A stretch of 64,000 nucleotides of DNA from Thermoflexales bacterium (GTDB lineage Bacteria; Chloroflexota; Anaerolineae; J036; Brachytrichaceae): NCBI GenBank assembly GCA_025056965.1, contig JANWVF010000152.1, forward strand, positions 1 to 64,000, read 5' to 3'. The position numbers were made by a program, and so were the translations under genes. Position 1 is the first letter of the stretch. Each line of letters opens with the position of its first letter. Under the pieces are notes generated by a model. That model saw only the letters and a program-made list of their open reading frames with translations, was not told the origin of the DNA and did no database searches. Positions 1-7,693 of this stretch are shown here, one piece after another.

Positions 1-2
1 CG

Positions 3-278
3 CCCGCGAACCTTTTGCCCGGCGTCGCACGCGTGTGGCACGACTACCGGCACTATCGGTCACTATGGATGAGGCGAACGTCGTCGCGGCCACCGATCGG
101 GCTGTTTGCCTACGCGCGGGCCACCTCTGGACAGCCGACCAATCTGAACTTGCTGCGCCGCGCCTTACAACTAGTTCGGCGCGACGTGCCTACGTGGATC
201 GGTCGCATCGGTCAATTGCGCAGGGGCAAGCGACAGACCCGGCACACTCGCCCGTCAGGCTCCGCCGCGACTCAGTGA
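3..278 (+). CDS. 3' end of an unrecognised gene (partial at window edge)
   Basis: An open frame enters from the left edge and stops with TGA at 276-278, giving about 91 residues. The piece contains aromatic and arginine-rich helical stretches (WHDYRHYRSLW near its start) and a basic tail ending SAATQ. The family is not recognised. A C-terminal region of a glycosyltransferase or other membrane-associated enzyme is possible, but nothing decides this. Its stop overlaps the end of the convergent phosphofructokinase gene by 7 bp, which fits a real gene ending here in this compact genome. It could also be a chance open frame in GC-rich DNA. Confidence 0.35.
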   Translation, partial: PANLLPGVARVWHDYRHYRSLWMRRTSSRPPIGLFAYARATSGQPTNLNLLRRALQLVRRDVPTWIGRIGQLRRGKRQTRHTRPSGSAATQ

Positions 279-1246
279 CACAGCATCTCGGCGATGCGCA
301 GCAGCTCCGCCGAGAGTGGTTTCTGCTGCGACGTGGCGACCTCGAGCGGCACCAACGCGAGCTGGCCGCCGTGCAGCCCGACCATGTGGCCGATGCCGCT
401 GCCGTCCAGCAACGACTCGACGGCGCGCACGCCCATGCGCGTGGCCAACAAGCGGTCGAACGCGGTCGGCGTGCCGCCGCGCTGCACGTGCCCAAGCACG
501 ACCTCGCGCACATCGAAGCCTTCGTCCACATGGTTGGTGAGCAGATGCTGCTTCAGCGCCTGCATCCCGGGCGGCCACCCCTCGGCAACGATGATGATGC
601 AATGCGCTTTAGGGCTATGGCTCACCTCGACGATACGACGCGCGACGTCATCCGGTGAGGCCGGGCGTTCGGGAATGAGCACCATCTCTGCGCCGCAGAT
701 GATGCCGCTGGCCAGCGCCAGATATCCGCACCGTCGGCCCATCACCTCGATCAAGAAAGCTCGCCGATGTGATGATGCCGTGTCTTTAATGCGCCCCACT
801 GCATCGGCGATCGTGTTGAGGGCTGTGTCCACACCGATCGCCGTGTCGGTGCCATACTGATCGTTGTCAATCGTCTTGGGCACGCCGACCAACGGCACGC
901 CCAACTTGTAGAGTTGATACGCGCCGGCCAAAGTCCCGTTGCCGCCGATCACGACTAAGCCCTCGATGCCGGCGCGCTCCAACTGTGCCTTGGCGGCGCG
1001 GCGGCCCTCATCGGTCATGAACCGCTCGCTGCGCGATGTGCCTAGGATCGTGCCGCCTTTGCGCAGGACGCCGGCCACGTCGCGAGAGGTCATTTCGGTG
1101 AACTCGCCGGCGATTAAGCCTTCGTATCCGCGATGGACGCCGATCACCTGGACGCCATACGCCAGCGCCGAGCGCGTGACGGCGCGGATCGCCGCGTTGA
1201 GCCCCGGCACATCGCCACCGGAGGTGACTACTGCAATTCGCTTCAT
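272..1246 (-). CDS. pfkA: 6-phosphofructokinase (group III-like)
   Basis: Phosphorylates fructose 6-phosphate to fructose 1,6-bisphosphate in glycolysis; cytoplasmic, 324 aa, a normal length. The family start TSGGDVPG is at residues 8-15, the nucleotide loop GGNGT at 101-105, and the substrate/catalytic motif PKTIDND at 123-129, followed by the EVMGRRCG segment. Gly after the Asn of the loop is typical of ATP users, whereas Lys in PKTIDND (Gly in E. coli PfkA) is typical of group III and pyrophosphate-type enzymes. The Mg-binding Asp of GGDG is Asn here. Phosphoryl donor is therefore uncertain, with ATP more likely. The ATG is preceded by a GGAG close to the start. The gene stands alone, with a 115-bp leader. 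Confidence 0.93.
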   Translation of the reverse strand: MKRIAVVTSGGDVPGLNAAIRAVTRSALAYGVQVIGVHRGYEGLIAGEFTEMTSRDVAGVLRKGGTILGTSRSERFMTDEGRRAAKAQLERAGIEGLVVIGGNGTLAGAYQLYKLGVPLVGVPKTIDNDQYGTDTAIGVDTALNTIADAVGRIKDTASSHRRAFLIEVMGRRCGYLALASGIICGAEMVLIPERPASPDDVARRIVEVSHSPKAHCIIIVAEGWPPGMQALKQHLLTNHVDEGFDVREVVLGHVQRGGTPTAFDRLLATRMGVRAVESLLDGSGIGHMVGLHGGQLALVPLEVATSQQKPLSAELLRIAEMLCH

Positions 1247-1274
1247 TGCTCCACAAAGTCATAGTCAAGCGCGC

Positions 1275-1291
1275 GCCACGGGCTGGCGCAC
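1275..1291 (-). other. Short hairpin in the pfkA leader
   Basis: GCGCCA and TGGCGC flank a 5-nt loop about 30 nt upstream of the pfkA start. It could be a leader hairpin or an operator half-site pair, but there is no T-run and no clear promoter around it. GC-rich DNA makes six-base dyads common, so the weight is low. Confidence 0.2.
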
Positions 1292-1361
1292 ACTTTGCTT
1301 TCCAATCCTAAGTCGGAATGTTTAAACCCGCTTGATTATCCCGCTTGGATCGAGCCGCACA

Positions 1362-2507
1362 TCACGAGGACTTCGATGTGAGCGGACGTGCATACATGCG
1401 ATGGGTCTTGTAAAAGCATATGCCTAGGTGGCGCATCTCGCGCTGCATCGGCAAGTTTTCAACGCCGATCTGCACCAGATCGGCATGCTCGAACCCGCCC
1501 TCGATGATGCTGCGGCGCATCTCGCTGAACAGCACGGCCGTCCCACCACCGCCGCGGTGCTCCGGCAGGATGCCCATGCCGTTCACGTTGACCCATAAGG
1601 TGGACCTCAGCGCGCGCCACAGCGTGAACCACCCCAACGGCCAGAGCCGGCCGCGCACGCGCCGGATCGCTTCGGAGATGTCGGGATAGGCCAGCAGGAA
1701 TCCGATCGGCTTATCCGCCTTGTACACCAACTTGATCAAGCGCGGATCGGCAAACCAGATGATCTGGTCGGCCATGGTTTTGGCCTCGTCCGGCGTGAAA
1801 GGCACGTTGCCTTCGGCACGGCCGAGCGCGCCGTTATATAGGTTGAGCAAGTCCGACACAGCGCGGCGCAGCTCGCGGCGGCTGGTGAAGCGCACTACAC
1901 GCAGCCCGCGCTGCGCCCGCACGCGCTCGGCTACGCGGTCAATTCGGTCGAACGCCGCCTTGTTCAGCGTGCGCGGGCTGAGATAGCCGGAGACGATATC
2001 CCCTTGACCGACGAAGCCGGCGGCTGCCAGCAGCTTCGGGTAGTAGTCGCGGTTATAGGGGATGCCGAGTGCCGGACGATGCTCGAAGCCCGCGACCAGC
2101 AGGCCTAAGCCGTCGAGGGCGGTCATCCCTTTCGGCCCTTCGATGCGCTCGAGGCCACGTCGGCGCGCCCACCCGCACGCCGCGTCGAACAGGGCGCATG
2201 AGGTCACAACGTCGTCCTCGCACTCGAACAGGAAGAAATGAGCCGTGCGGCCAGCGTTGAATTGGTTGTAATGCCGATTGTTCAACACGCAGATGCGCCC
2301 GCAGACTTCGGCATCGCGATAGGCCAGGAAGAACGCCGCCTCGGAATGCCGAAAGAAGGGATGCCGCTTGCGGTCGAGCCAGCGCGCGGCATCGCCGGCC
2401 AAAGGTGGCACCCACTGCGGAACATCACGGTAAAGGTGAAACGGGAAGTCGAGGAATCGCCGCACCTGCGCGCGGTCGGCTGTATCTACTTCAACGACGC
2501 GAATCAT
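1362..2507 (-). CDS. GNAT-superfamily acetyltransferase-like protein
   Basis: A 381-residue protein of the group beginning MIRVVEV and continuing FPFHLYRDVPQWVPPL, seen in long single-copy GNAT-fold proteins. The C-terminal half holds an acyl-CoA-binding type loop, GILPEHRGGGGTAVLF, which is the R/Q-x-x-G-x-G/A motif A of N-acetyltransferases. An N-terminal segment with FFECEDD and EGPKGMTALDGLGLLV is also family-typical. The substrate is unknown. The ATG at 2507 is chosen because a longer frame (from 2624) would run into the divergent chelatase gene, and homologous proteins begin at this MIRVVEV. It is divergent from the chelatase locus across 78 bp. Confidence 0.75.
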   Translation of the reverse strand: MIRVVEVDTADRAQVRRFLDFPFHLYRDVPQWVPPLAGDAARWLDRKRHPFFRHSEAAFFLAYRDAEVCGRICVLNNRHYNQFNAGRTAHFFLFECEDDVVTSCALFDAACGWARRRGLERIEGPKGMTALDGLGLLVAGFEHRPALGIPYNRDYYPKLLAAAGFVGQGDIVSGYLSPRTLNKAAFDRIDRVAERVRAQRGLRVVRFTSRRELRRAVSDLLNLYNGALGRAEGNVPFTPDEAKTMADQIIWFADPRLIKLVYKADKPIGFLLAYPDISEAIRRVRGRLWPLGWFTLWRALRSTLWVNVNGMGILPEHRGGGGTAVLFSEMRRSIIEGGFEHADLVQIGVENLPMQREMRHLGICFYKTHRMYARPLTSKSS

Positions 2508-2585
2508 CCTGACGGTTGCCGCAATTGTGTCACCAAGCTCCAAAAGCGCAATCGCACAATGCCCATGTGATAGCATTGAAAAGGT

Positions 2586-3692
2586 ATGGCCATCATCTTC
2601 CCTTTCACTGCGATCGTCGGACAAGATCGCATGAAGCGCGCGCTCATCCTGAACGCGATCTACCCGCAGATTGGCGGCGTGTTAATTCGCGGCGAACGCG
2701 GAACGGCCAAGAGCACCGCGGCGCGCGCGCTGGCGGCCATCTTGCCGGAGATAGACGTGATCGAGGATGACCCGTTCTCATGCGACCCAGCCAATCCGGC
2801 TTCGTTCACCGAGGATCTTAAACGGCGCGCCGCCGCCGGCGAGCAGTTCAAGATCGTGCGGCGCAAGACGCGCTTCGTGAACCTGCCGGTCAGCGCCACA
2901 GAGGATCGCGTCGTCGGCACGTTGGATATCGAGAAGGCCATTCAGAAGGGCGAGAAACACTTCGAGCCGGGGGTGCTGGCCGCGGCCAACCGAGGCGTGC
3001 TCTACGTAGACGAGGTCAATCTGCTCGACGATCACGTGGTGGATTTGCTGCTGGACGTGGCAGCGATGGGGGTCAACGTCGTGGAGCGCGAAGGCATCAG
3101 CTTCAGCCACCCGGCGCGCTTCGTGCTAATTGGCTCAATGAACCCGGAGGAGGGCGACCTACGTCCTCAGCTCCTTGATCGCTTCGCGCTGTGCGTGGAC
3201 ATCACGGGCATTCGCGACCCACGCGCCCGCATGACCATCCTAGAACGCAACCTAGCCTTCGAGAGCGACCCGGTGGCCTTCGCGAAGGAATGGGAGCCTT
3301 ACGAGCGGGCATTGACGCTGGAGATCGCCGAGGCACGTGAGCGGCTGCCCTCGGTTAAATACACCCAGCGCGACCTGGCGACGATCGCCAACTTGGTCGC
3401 CAGCCTAGGGGTAGACGGCCACCGCGCCGATCTAGTGATCTTAAAGACGGCGCGCGCTCACGCCGCATTCATGGGCCGCGACGCGATCACCGAGCAGGAC
3501 ATCCTGCTGGCCGCCGAGCTGGCCTTGCCGCACCGCCTGAAGCGTCACCCCTTCCAAGATACGGAGCAGGCGATGGCTGTGCTAAGCGAGAAACTGCAAC
3601 AGATCGAACAACAAGCCGCAGCACAGGCCGCCGACTCGCAACAGCCACCGCCTCAACCGGACGCGACCGCAAAAAAAGCGAAGCGGGGCTGA
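2586..3692 (+). CDS. chlI: Chelatase AAA+ subunit, ChlI/BchI-like (zero-frame product)
   Basis: AAA+ ATPase of the magnesium/cobalt chelatase family, which drives metal insertion into a tetrapyrrole. The 368-aa zero-frame product has Walker A GERGTAKST at 36-44, Walker B VLYVDEVNL at 138-146, a sensor-type SMNPEEGDLRPQLLDRF segment near 188-204, and the helical lid ending around residue 330. A Gln/Pro-rich tail follows, with the A7 run at 3671-3677 just before the TGA. AAGG lies just upstream of the ATG, and a TAGCAT box at 2571-2576 may be its -10. The protein could serve cobalamin (with CobN) or bacteriochlorophyll (with BchH); neither large subunit is in the window. The same start probably also produces the fused ChlD-like protein described in the next entry. 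Confidence 0.9.
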   Translation: MAIIFPFTAIVGQDRMKRALILNAIYPQIGGVLIRGERGTAKSTAARALAAILPEIDVIEDDPFSCDPANPASFTEDLKRRAAAGEQFKIVRRKTRFVNLPVSATEDRVVGTLDIEKAIQKGEKHFEPGVLAAANRGVLYVDEVNLLDDHVVDLLLDVAAMGVNVVEREGISFSHPARFVLIGSMNPEEGDLRPQLLDRFALCVDITGIRDPRARMTILERNLAFESDPVAFAKEWEPYERALTLEIAEARERLPSVKYTQRDLATIANLVASLGVDGHRADLVILKTARAHAAFMGRDAITEQDILLAAELALPHRLKRHPFQDTEQAMAVLSEKLQQIEQQAAAQAADSQQPPPQPDATAKKAKRG

Positions 3693-4666
3693 ACGAGGCG
3701 CTCGACGACTCGGAAAGCCCCGCATACCCGATGCCCCAGACCATTCCCACGACGCCGCAGCGCGCCCAGGATTGGCAGGGCGGCCAGAAGACCGACCTAG
3801 GCGAGCAATTTCGCGCGCGCAAGCTGAATACACCGCTCGACAAGATCACCCGCAACTGCGCCGGCAAACGCAGCACCACCCGCACCAAGCGCAAGCGAGG
3901 GCGCTACATCAAAGCCTTGCCGTCCAAAGGGCGCATCGAAGACGTGGCCTTCGACGCCACGCTGCGCGCGGCAGCGATACACCAACGGGCGCGCCGCCAG
4001 CAGGCCGAAGCGCAGGCGAGCGACGGCGGCGGACCACCGGCCGCGCCCAGGCCGGCCTTATACGTGCGCCGAGCGGATATCCATCGCAAAGTCCGCGTGC
4101 GTCGGGCGGCAAATCTCATCCTGTTCGTCGTGGATGCTTCGTGGAGCATGGCCGTGGCCGAGCGCATGGCGGCGACGAAAGGCGCGATCATGTCGCTGTT
4201 GACGGACGCCTATCAACGACGCGATCGGGTCGGCTTGATCGTCTTTCAAAAGAACAGCGCCACGCTGGTGCTGCCGCCTACGTCATCGGTGGAGCTGGCG
4301 CAGAAGGCGCTGCGCGACATCCCGGTGGGCGGCAAAACGCCGCTCAGCGCCGGCCTCACCTTGTCGCTCCACGTCACGCAGCGCGAGAAGCGCCTGCACC
4401 CTGAGGTCATGCCGTTGTTGATCGTGTTGACCGACGGCGCTGGCAACGTCAGCATGAGCAACCTGCCTCCACAGGTCGAGGCACACCGCATCGCCAACCA
4501 GATTCGCGACGAACGCATCCGCTCGGTAGTGATCAACATGGAACACGTCGCGTTCGATCAAGGGTTGGCGCGCAAGCTGGCCGAGAACCTCAACGCCAGT
4601 TGCCTCTCGCTGCGCGAGCTGCGCGCCGAGGCGCTATACGAAGCCGTGAAGCGAGAGCTGCAGTGA
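2586..4666 (+). CDS. chlD: Chelatase AAA-VWA fusion (ChlD/BchD-like), predicted -1 frameshift product
   Basis: Reading 2586-3677 and then continuing in the -1 frame from 3677 gives one open frame of about 693 residues, the usual size of fused AAA-linker-VWA chelatase subunits. There is no stop in the -1 frame between the slip site and the VWA domain. The junction is an acidic Gln/Pro linker, as in BchD/ChlD. The VWA part has the MIDAS motif DASWS (about residues 517-521 of the fusion), a GKTPLSAGL Thr loop and LTDGAGN. If frameshifting did not occur, the VWA domain would have to start at ATG 3731, which has only a poor, distant ribosome site (GGAAAG 13 nt upstream). The domain calls are firm; the frameshift is a prediction from the sequence. 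Confidence 0.75.
3671..3723 (+). promoter_or_regulatory. Programmed -1 ribosomal frameshift cassette
   Basis: The slippery heptamer A AAA AAA (3671-3677) lies in the phase needed for tandem slippage (gcA AAA AAA). A 5-nt spacer (3678-3682) follows, then a perfect 8-bp stem: GCGGGGCT at 3683-3690 pairs with AGCCCCGC at 3716-3723. The 25-nt loop can add an inner CGAG/CTCG helix (3694-3697 with 3709-3712). The zero-frame TGA spans 3690-3692 at the top of the stem. Slippage by -1 leads without a stop into the VWA frame. All elements of a classical -1 site are present; function is inferred. Confidence 0.78.
3677..4666 (+). CDS. VWA-domain chelatase half (frame -1; possible separate start at 3731)
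   Basis: This is the second frame of the chelatase locus, listed separately because it could in principle be translated alone from ATG 3731 as 311 residues. It begins with a basic segment (SGK/RTKRKRGRYIKALPSKG type), then a von Willebrand A domain with MIDAS residues DASWS at 135-139 of the ATG-3731 numbering, and ends RELQ. BchD/ChlD proteins use this domain to dock onto the large chelatase subunit. It lacks its own AAA+ domain. The absence of a good ribosome site, and the open -1 frame back to the A7 run, favour it being the C-terminal half of the fusion. Confidence 0.85.
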   Translation, partial: SEAGLNEALDDSESPAYPMPQTIPTTPQRAQDWQGGQKTDLGEQFRARKLNTPLDKITRNCAGKRSTTRTKRKRGRYIKALPSKGRIEDVAFDATLRAAAIHQRARRQQAEAQASDGGGPPAAPRPALYVRRADIHRKVRVRRAANLILFVVDASWSMAVAERMAATKGAIMSLLTDAYQRRDRVGLIVFQKNSATLVLPPTSSVELAQKALRDIPVGGKTPLSAGLTLSLHVTQREKRLHPEVMPLLIVLTDGAGNVSMSNLPPQVEAHRIANQIRDERIRSVVINMEHVAFDQGLARKLAENLNASCLSLRELRAEALYEAVKRELQ

Positions 4667-4681
4667 TAGTCATTCGGCTCT

Positions 4682-4687
4682 TATAAT
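4682..4687 (+). promoter_or_regulatory. Candidate -10 box for the glutaredoxin-like gene
   Basis: A perfect TATAAT lies 54 nt upstream of the start at 4742, just after the chelatase stop. No good -35 is visible at 16-18 bp. It may give the glutaredoxin/DUF4230 pair its own transcript. Confidence 0.35.
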
Positions 4688-4741
4688 TTTGGCAAGGTTT
4701 CAGAGGTTCACGACTTTTTAAAAGAGGAGGGCGAAAGGGAG

Positions 4742-5035
4742 ATGTCCAACACTCAACCCCTGGTCAAGTTCTACGGTGCGATGTGGTGCGGCGATACGCG
4801 CCGCGCGCGGTCATGGTTCGACAACAACAATATTCCGTATGAGTGGATAGATGTGGACAAGAACAAGGAGGCTGAGGAATTCGTCAAGTCGGTCAACAAC
4901 GGCTTCCGCAGCATTCCGACGATCGTCTTCGCCGACGGCTCGCGGCTGACGGAGCCAAGCGTGCGCAAGCTGGAAGAGCACGCCCGAAAACTCGGCCTCA
5001 TCCCGCCGGCGCCTGAACCCGCCTCGAATGTCTGA
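4742..5035 (+). CDS. Glutaredoxin-like monothiol protein
   Basis: A 97-residue thioredoxin-fold protein of the glutaredoxin/mycoredoxin type, cytoplasmic. The active site is WCGDT at residues 15-19: the first Cys is kept and the resolving Cys is replaced by Thr. The cis-proline region is SIPTIVF near 57-63, followed by the usual helix for glutathione or mycothiol contact. A monothiol site suggests a role in disulfide isomerisation, deglutathionylation-type chemistry or Fe-S handling rather than dithiol reduction. It has a strong ribosome site (GAGGAGG plus AAAGGGAG) and is translationally coupled to the next gene by an 8-bp overlap. Confidence 0.8.
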   Translation: MSNTQPLVKFYGAMWCGDTRRARSWFDNNNIPYEWIDVDKNKEAEEFVKSVNNGFRSIPTIVFADGSRLTEPSVRKLEEHARKLGLIPPAPEPASNV

Positions 5036-5927
5036 CCCCACCCGGTCTGAGGGCGCGGCCCATGCCGGCCGCCAGCCGATGAGCGAGGCGCCGGCCGTTC
5101 AGCCATCGCTTCCGGCCCAGCGGCCACAGGAGCAGCGCGCACAAGCGCGCATCTCCCCATCCGCGCCCACCGGCCAAAACCGTGAACCGCATCCAGAGCC
5201 GCCCTCGCCGACTACAAGGCCGGCCGGCGGGCAGGCTCCACCGGGCGGCATATCCCAGACCACTCTTGGCTGCCTCATCGGCGCCAGCATCATCGCTCTG
5301 GCGCTGCTGATCGCCGGCCTGCTGGTTGCGTTCGCGCTGCGCGAATCCACGGAGCGGATGGCGGAGGCAATAGACCGCGCCAACCCGGCTAACGTCGTCC
5401 AGACAGTGCTCCCTCAACCCACACCAACCGTCGTCGTGCGGCCGCCGGCTCTGTTGCAGGTGCGCGCCATCGGCGAACTAGCTACCGCGCAATCACTGCT
5501 GTCCACCATCGTCGAGGTCAACCAGGCGCGCGTAGGCAACGTGCTGTACGAGAAGTTGGTGCTCATTGCATGCGGTCGGGTCAAGGCCGGTATTGATCTC
5601 ACCCAGCTCAAGGAGAGCGACGTTGAGGTTAGAGAAGACGGCAAGACGGTGCGCGTCAGGCTGCCGCGCGCCCAACTGCTCGATGCATATCTGATTGACG
5701 ACTCGACCCAGCCATGCACCACCCGCGTGTATGACCGCACCAACCTGCTCCTCATCCCCGAGAGCAAAGACCTAGAAGCCCAGGCGCGCGAGAAGGCGCT
5801 GGAGGCGATCCGCACCACTGCAATCGAGAGCGGACTGCTCAACGATGCGCGCCGCAACACACAGATCGCCATCGAGCGCATCCTGCTGAGTGCCGGCTAC
5901 GAACGCGTCGAGTTCATCGAAGAATAA
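5028..5927 (+). CDS. DUF4230 family membrane-anchored protein
   Basis: A 299-residue protein with a long Pro/Gln-rich disordered N-terminus (1-78), one transmembrane helix (about 80-104) and an extracytoplasmic DUF4230-type domain. The domain contains LLQVRAIGELATAQ and a strand-rich core ending in a helix with ARRNTQIAIERILLSAGYE. The family has no assigned function. The start ATG lies inside the end of the glutaredoxin-like gene (8-bp overlap), so the two are probably co-translated. It is convergent with the cytochrome gene, with 8 bp between stops. Confidence 0.75.
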   Translation: MSDPTRSEGAAHAGRQPMSEAPAVQPSLPAQRPQEQRAQARISPSAPTGQNREPHPEPPSPTTRPAGGQAPPGGISQTTLGCLIGASIIALALLIAGLLVAFALRESTERMAEAIDRANPANVVQTVLPQPTPTVVVRPPALLQVRAIGELATAQSLLSTIVEVNQARVGNVLYEKLVLIACGRVKAGIDLTQLKESDVEVREDGKTVRVRLPRAQLLDAYLIDDSTQPCTTRVYDRTNLLLIPESKDLEAQAREKALEAIRTTAIESGLLNDARRNTQIAIERILLSAGYERVEFIEE

Positions 5928-5935
5928 GTGCGCCG

Positions 5936-6799
5936 CTACTCCTCCGAAATTGTCACCTCGGCCGGCCCGCGCCCGGTCTCACGATGGCACTTCTCGCAAG
6001 CCGGCTTGACGACGCCTTGCAGATCGAGGAAGAGCGCAGTGTCTAGCGAACGGTGTGCCTGATGGCAGTTCGAGCACTGCAACGTCGTCTCGTAGCGGGC
6101 TAAGCCCAGCGCGATGATCGCCTGTGCATCCGGCGCATCCCTCGGCGCGATCAGCGGCGCACCGGCCTTCCAAGCCTCATATACGTCCGGCAACATGTTG
6201 TGCATGTGGTTGTCCATCCCCGCGACGAGCAGTTGCTCCCGATGGCAAGCGATGCAACCGGCATTGGACAGGTGCGGCGCGCGAAGGCCGAATGTCGTCT
6301 GGGGCACAGTGCGGGTTACCCCGTTGATCACCGTTGTGGTGATGGCCGTCTTCTCCAGCCGCTGATCGTCCTGGCCGGCCAACCAGAGCGTAGCCAACTC
6401 CGCGCTGAGGATCAAGGTGTCCACTCGGTGACGCACCCCGCCGTCCCCGCGATGGCAGTCAATGCAGCGCAGCTCACCTCCCTGGCCGTGAACCTGTTGG
6501 TAGTGATAGCTGGAGAGATCAGGCGCGAGGGCGCCGGCGATCGAGGCCTGGGCGCGATCCACATAGGCGCGGTGCTGCGCCGTGTGGCACGACAGGCAAA
6601 ATGAATCGCGCTCCTGGCGCTCGGAGACCGTGAACAGGCCGGCTATGCCGGCGCCGATGGCGATCAGCGCCACCATGGCGACGAGCGGGCCGGTGGGCGA
6701 CCGGCGCGGACGACGGTAGATTTTGCCCTCGTACGACCAATCGTCATCATCATCGTCGCCCGGCAGCTCGTATTCGTCGGTGATGCGATAGCGCGGCAT
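5936..6799 (-). CDS. Penta-haem c-type cytochrome, NapC/NirT-like
   Basis: A membrane-anchored multihaem cytochrome of 287 aa. The N-terminus is cytoplasmic and carries six consecutive Asp (15-20), then one membrane anchor (about 38-57). Five CxxCH haem sites follow on the outside: CLSCH 68-72, CIDCH 112-116, CIACH 182-186, CSNCH 242-246 and CEKCH 268-272. This layout suits a quinol dehydrogenase or an electron conduit to an extracellular or periplasmic acceptor. It ends the minus-strand complex I block, 6 bp after lgt, so it may be expressed with the respiratory genes. The partner reductase is not visible. Confidence 0.85.
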   Translation of the reverse strand: MPRYRITDEYELPGDDDDDDWSYEGKIYRRPRRSPTGPLVAMVALIAIGAGIAGLFTVSERQERDSFCLSCHTAQHRAYVDRAQASIAGALAPDLSSYHYQQVHGQGGELRCIDCHRGDGGVRHRVDTLILSAELATLWLAGQDDQRLEKTAITTTVINGVTRTVPQTTFGLRAPHLSNAGCIACHREQLLVAGMDNHMHNMLPDVYEAWKAGAPLIAPRDAPDAQAIIALGLARYETTLQCSNCHQAHRSLDTALFLDLQGVVKPACEKCHRETGRGPAEVTISEE

Positions 6800-6805
6800 A
6801 TCGTC

Positions 6806-7672
6806 TTAGGCGGAGACTGCTGCTCGAGGAGCAGAAGATGGCGGGCGGCGTATGCCGTGGTTGAAGAGCAATACGCCTACGCCGAAGATAATGGCGGCGA
6901 CGGAGATCAGCACGGCGGTCGGCAGCGGGCCGAACGTCCAGGCGTCGGGCCGGAAGAAAAGCTCGATCCAAGACCGGCCGAGCCCATACCAGATGAAGTA
7001 CATCCCCATGATGTCGCCATCGCACAGGCGATCTCGGAAGCGCCGCGCGATCCACATCAACCCGAGGAAACCGACGAAATTCCAGGCCGACTCGTAGAAG
7101 AAGGTAGGATGAAAGCGCGTCTCCGGGGGATAGCGCTGGAGATCGGTGAAATCCGCGTGCGGCGTGCGAATGCGAAAGGCAGGATCTATCGTAATTCCCC
7201 ACCACGACGATCCCGTCGGTCCGCCGTAAAGTTCTTGGTTGAAATAGTTGCCCCAGCGACCGATAGACTGGGCGAGGAGCACACCGGGCGCGGCGCTGTC
7301 CGCGAGCCGCCAGAAGCTGACGCGGTACTTCAAGCTGACAAGGATGGCGCCGACGATGCCGCCGATCAGCCCGCCGTAAATGCCTAACCCTCCATTCCAA
7401 ATGGCCAGGATCTGCAGAGGCTGCTGCCGATAGTAGTCCCAGCCGCTGTTGCTGCCGTCGTTGGGCGAAGAGAACACGTGATACAACCGCGCGCCGACGA
7501 TGCCGAGCACGATTACCCACAGCACCCCATCCCAGACCACTCCCGGGTTTTCGCCTCGGCGCTTCATCTCCCGCGCCGCGACATAGGTGCCGACGATCAT
7601 GCCGGCCGTGACGATGATGCCGTACCAATGTATACGCAGAGGGCCGAGTTCAAAGGCGATCCGCGAATCCAT
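6806..7672 (-). CDS. lgt: Prolipoprotein diacylglyceryl transferase
   Basis: Transfers diacylglycerol from phosphatidylglycerol to the lipobox Cys of prolipoproteins; integral membrane enzyme of 288 aa. The signature GRWGNYFNQELYG lies at about residues 138-150, preceded by the HWYGI N-terminal motif and followed by FHPTFFYES and the DGD / YGLGR segments of the family. Multiple hydrophobic helices span the protein. It follows nuoM by 21 bp and precedes the cytochrome by 6 bp, so it is likely in the complex I transcript. Lipoprotein substrates in the window include the family-5 binding protein near 50 kb. Confidence 0.95.
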   Translation of the reverse strand: MDSRIAFELGPLRIHWYGIIVTAGMIVGTYVAAREMKRRGENPGVVWDGVLWVIVLGIVGARLYHVFSSPNDGSNSGWDYYRQQPLQILAIWNGGLGIYGGLIGGIVGAILVSLKYRVSFWRLADSAAPGVLLAQSIGRWGNYFNQELYGGPTGSSWWGITIDPAFRIRTPHADFTDLQRYPPETRFHPTFFYESAWNFVGFLGLMWIARRFRDRLCDGDIMGMYFIWYGLGRSWIELFFRPDAWTFGPLPTAVLISVAAIIFGVGVLLFNHGIRRPPSSAPRAAVSA

Positions 7673-7693
7673 CCAAGCGTCGCTTCTCGCGCG

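Noticed and set aside
3671-3677. Chelatase gene split dismissed as an ordinary sequencing or assembly frameshift in the A-run
   Set aside because: It cannot be excluded from sequence alone, but the correct slip phase, the 5-nt spacer and the perfect stem around the stop are more than an error would provide. It is kept as a prediction with this caveat.
3690-3692. In-frame TGA of the AAA+ chelatase gene read as selenocysteine, given SelB in the window
   Set aside because: The zero frame after this TGA does not encode the VWA domain and meets another stop, while the -1 frame does. Frameshifting explains the arrangement and Sec readthrough does not.
2586-4666. Assigning the chelatase to bacteriochlorophyll synthesis (bchI/bchD)
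   Set aside because: No bchH, cobN or other pigment or cobalamin gene is in the window, so Mg versus Co cannot be decided.
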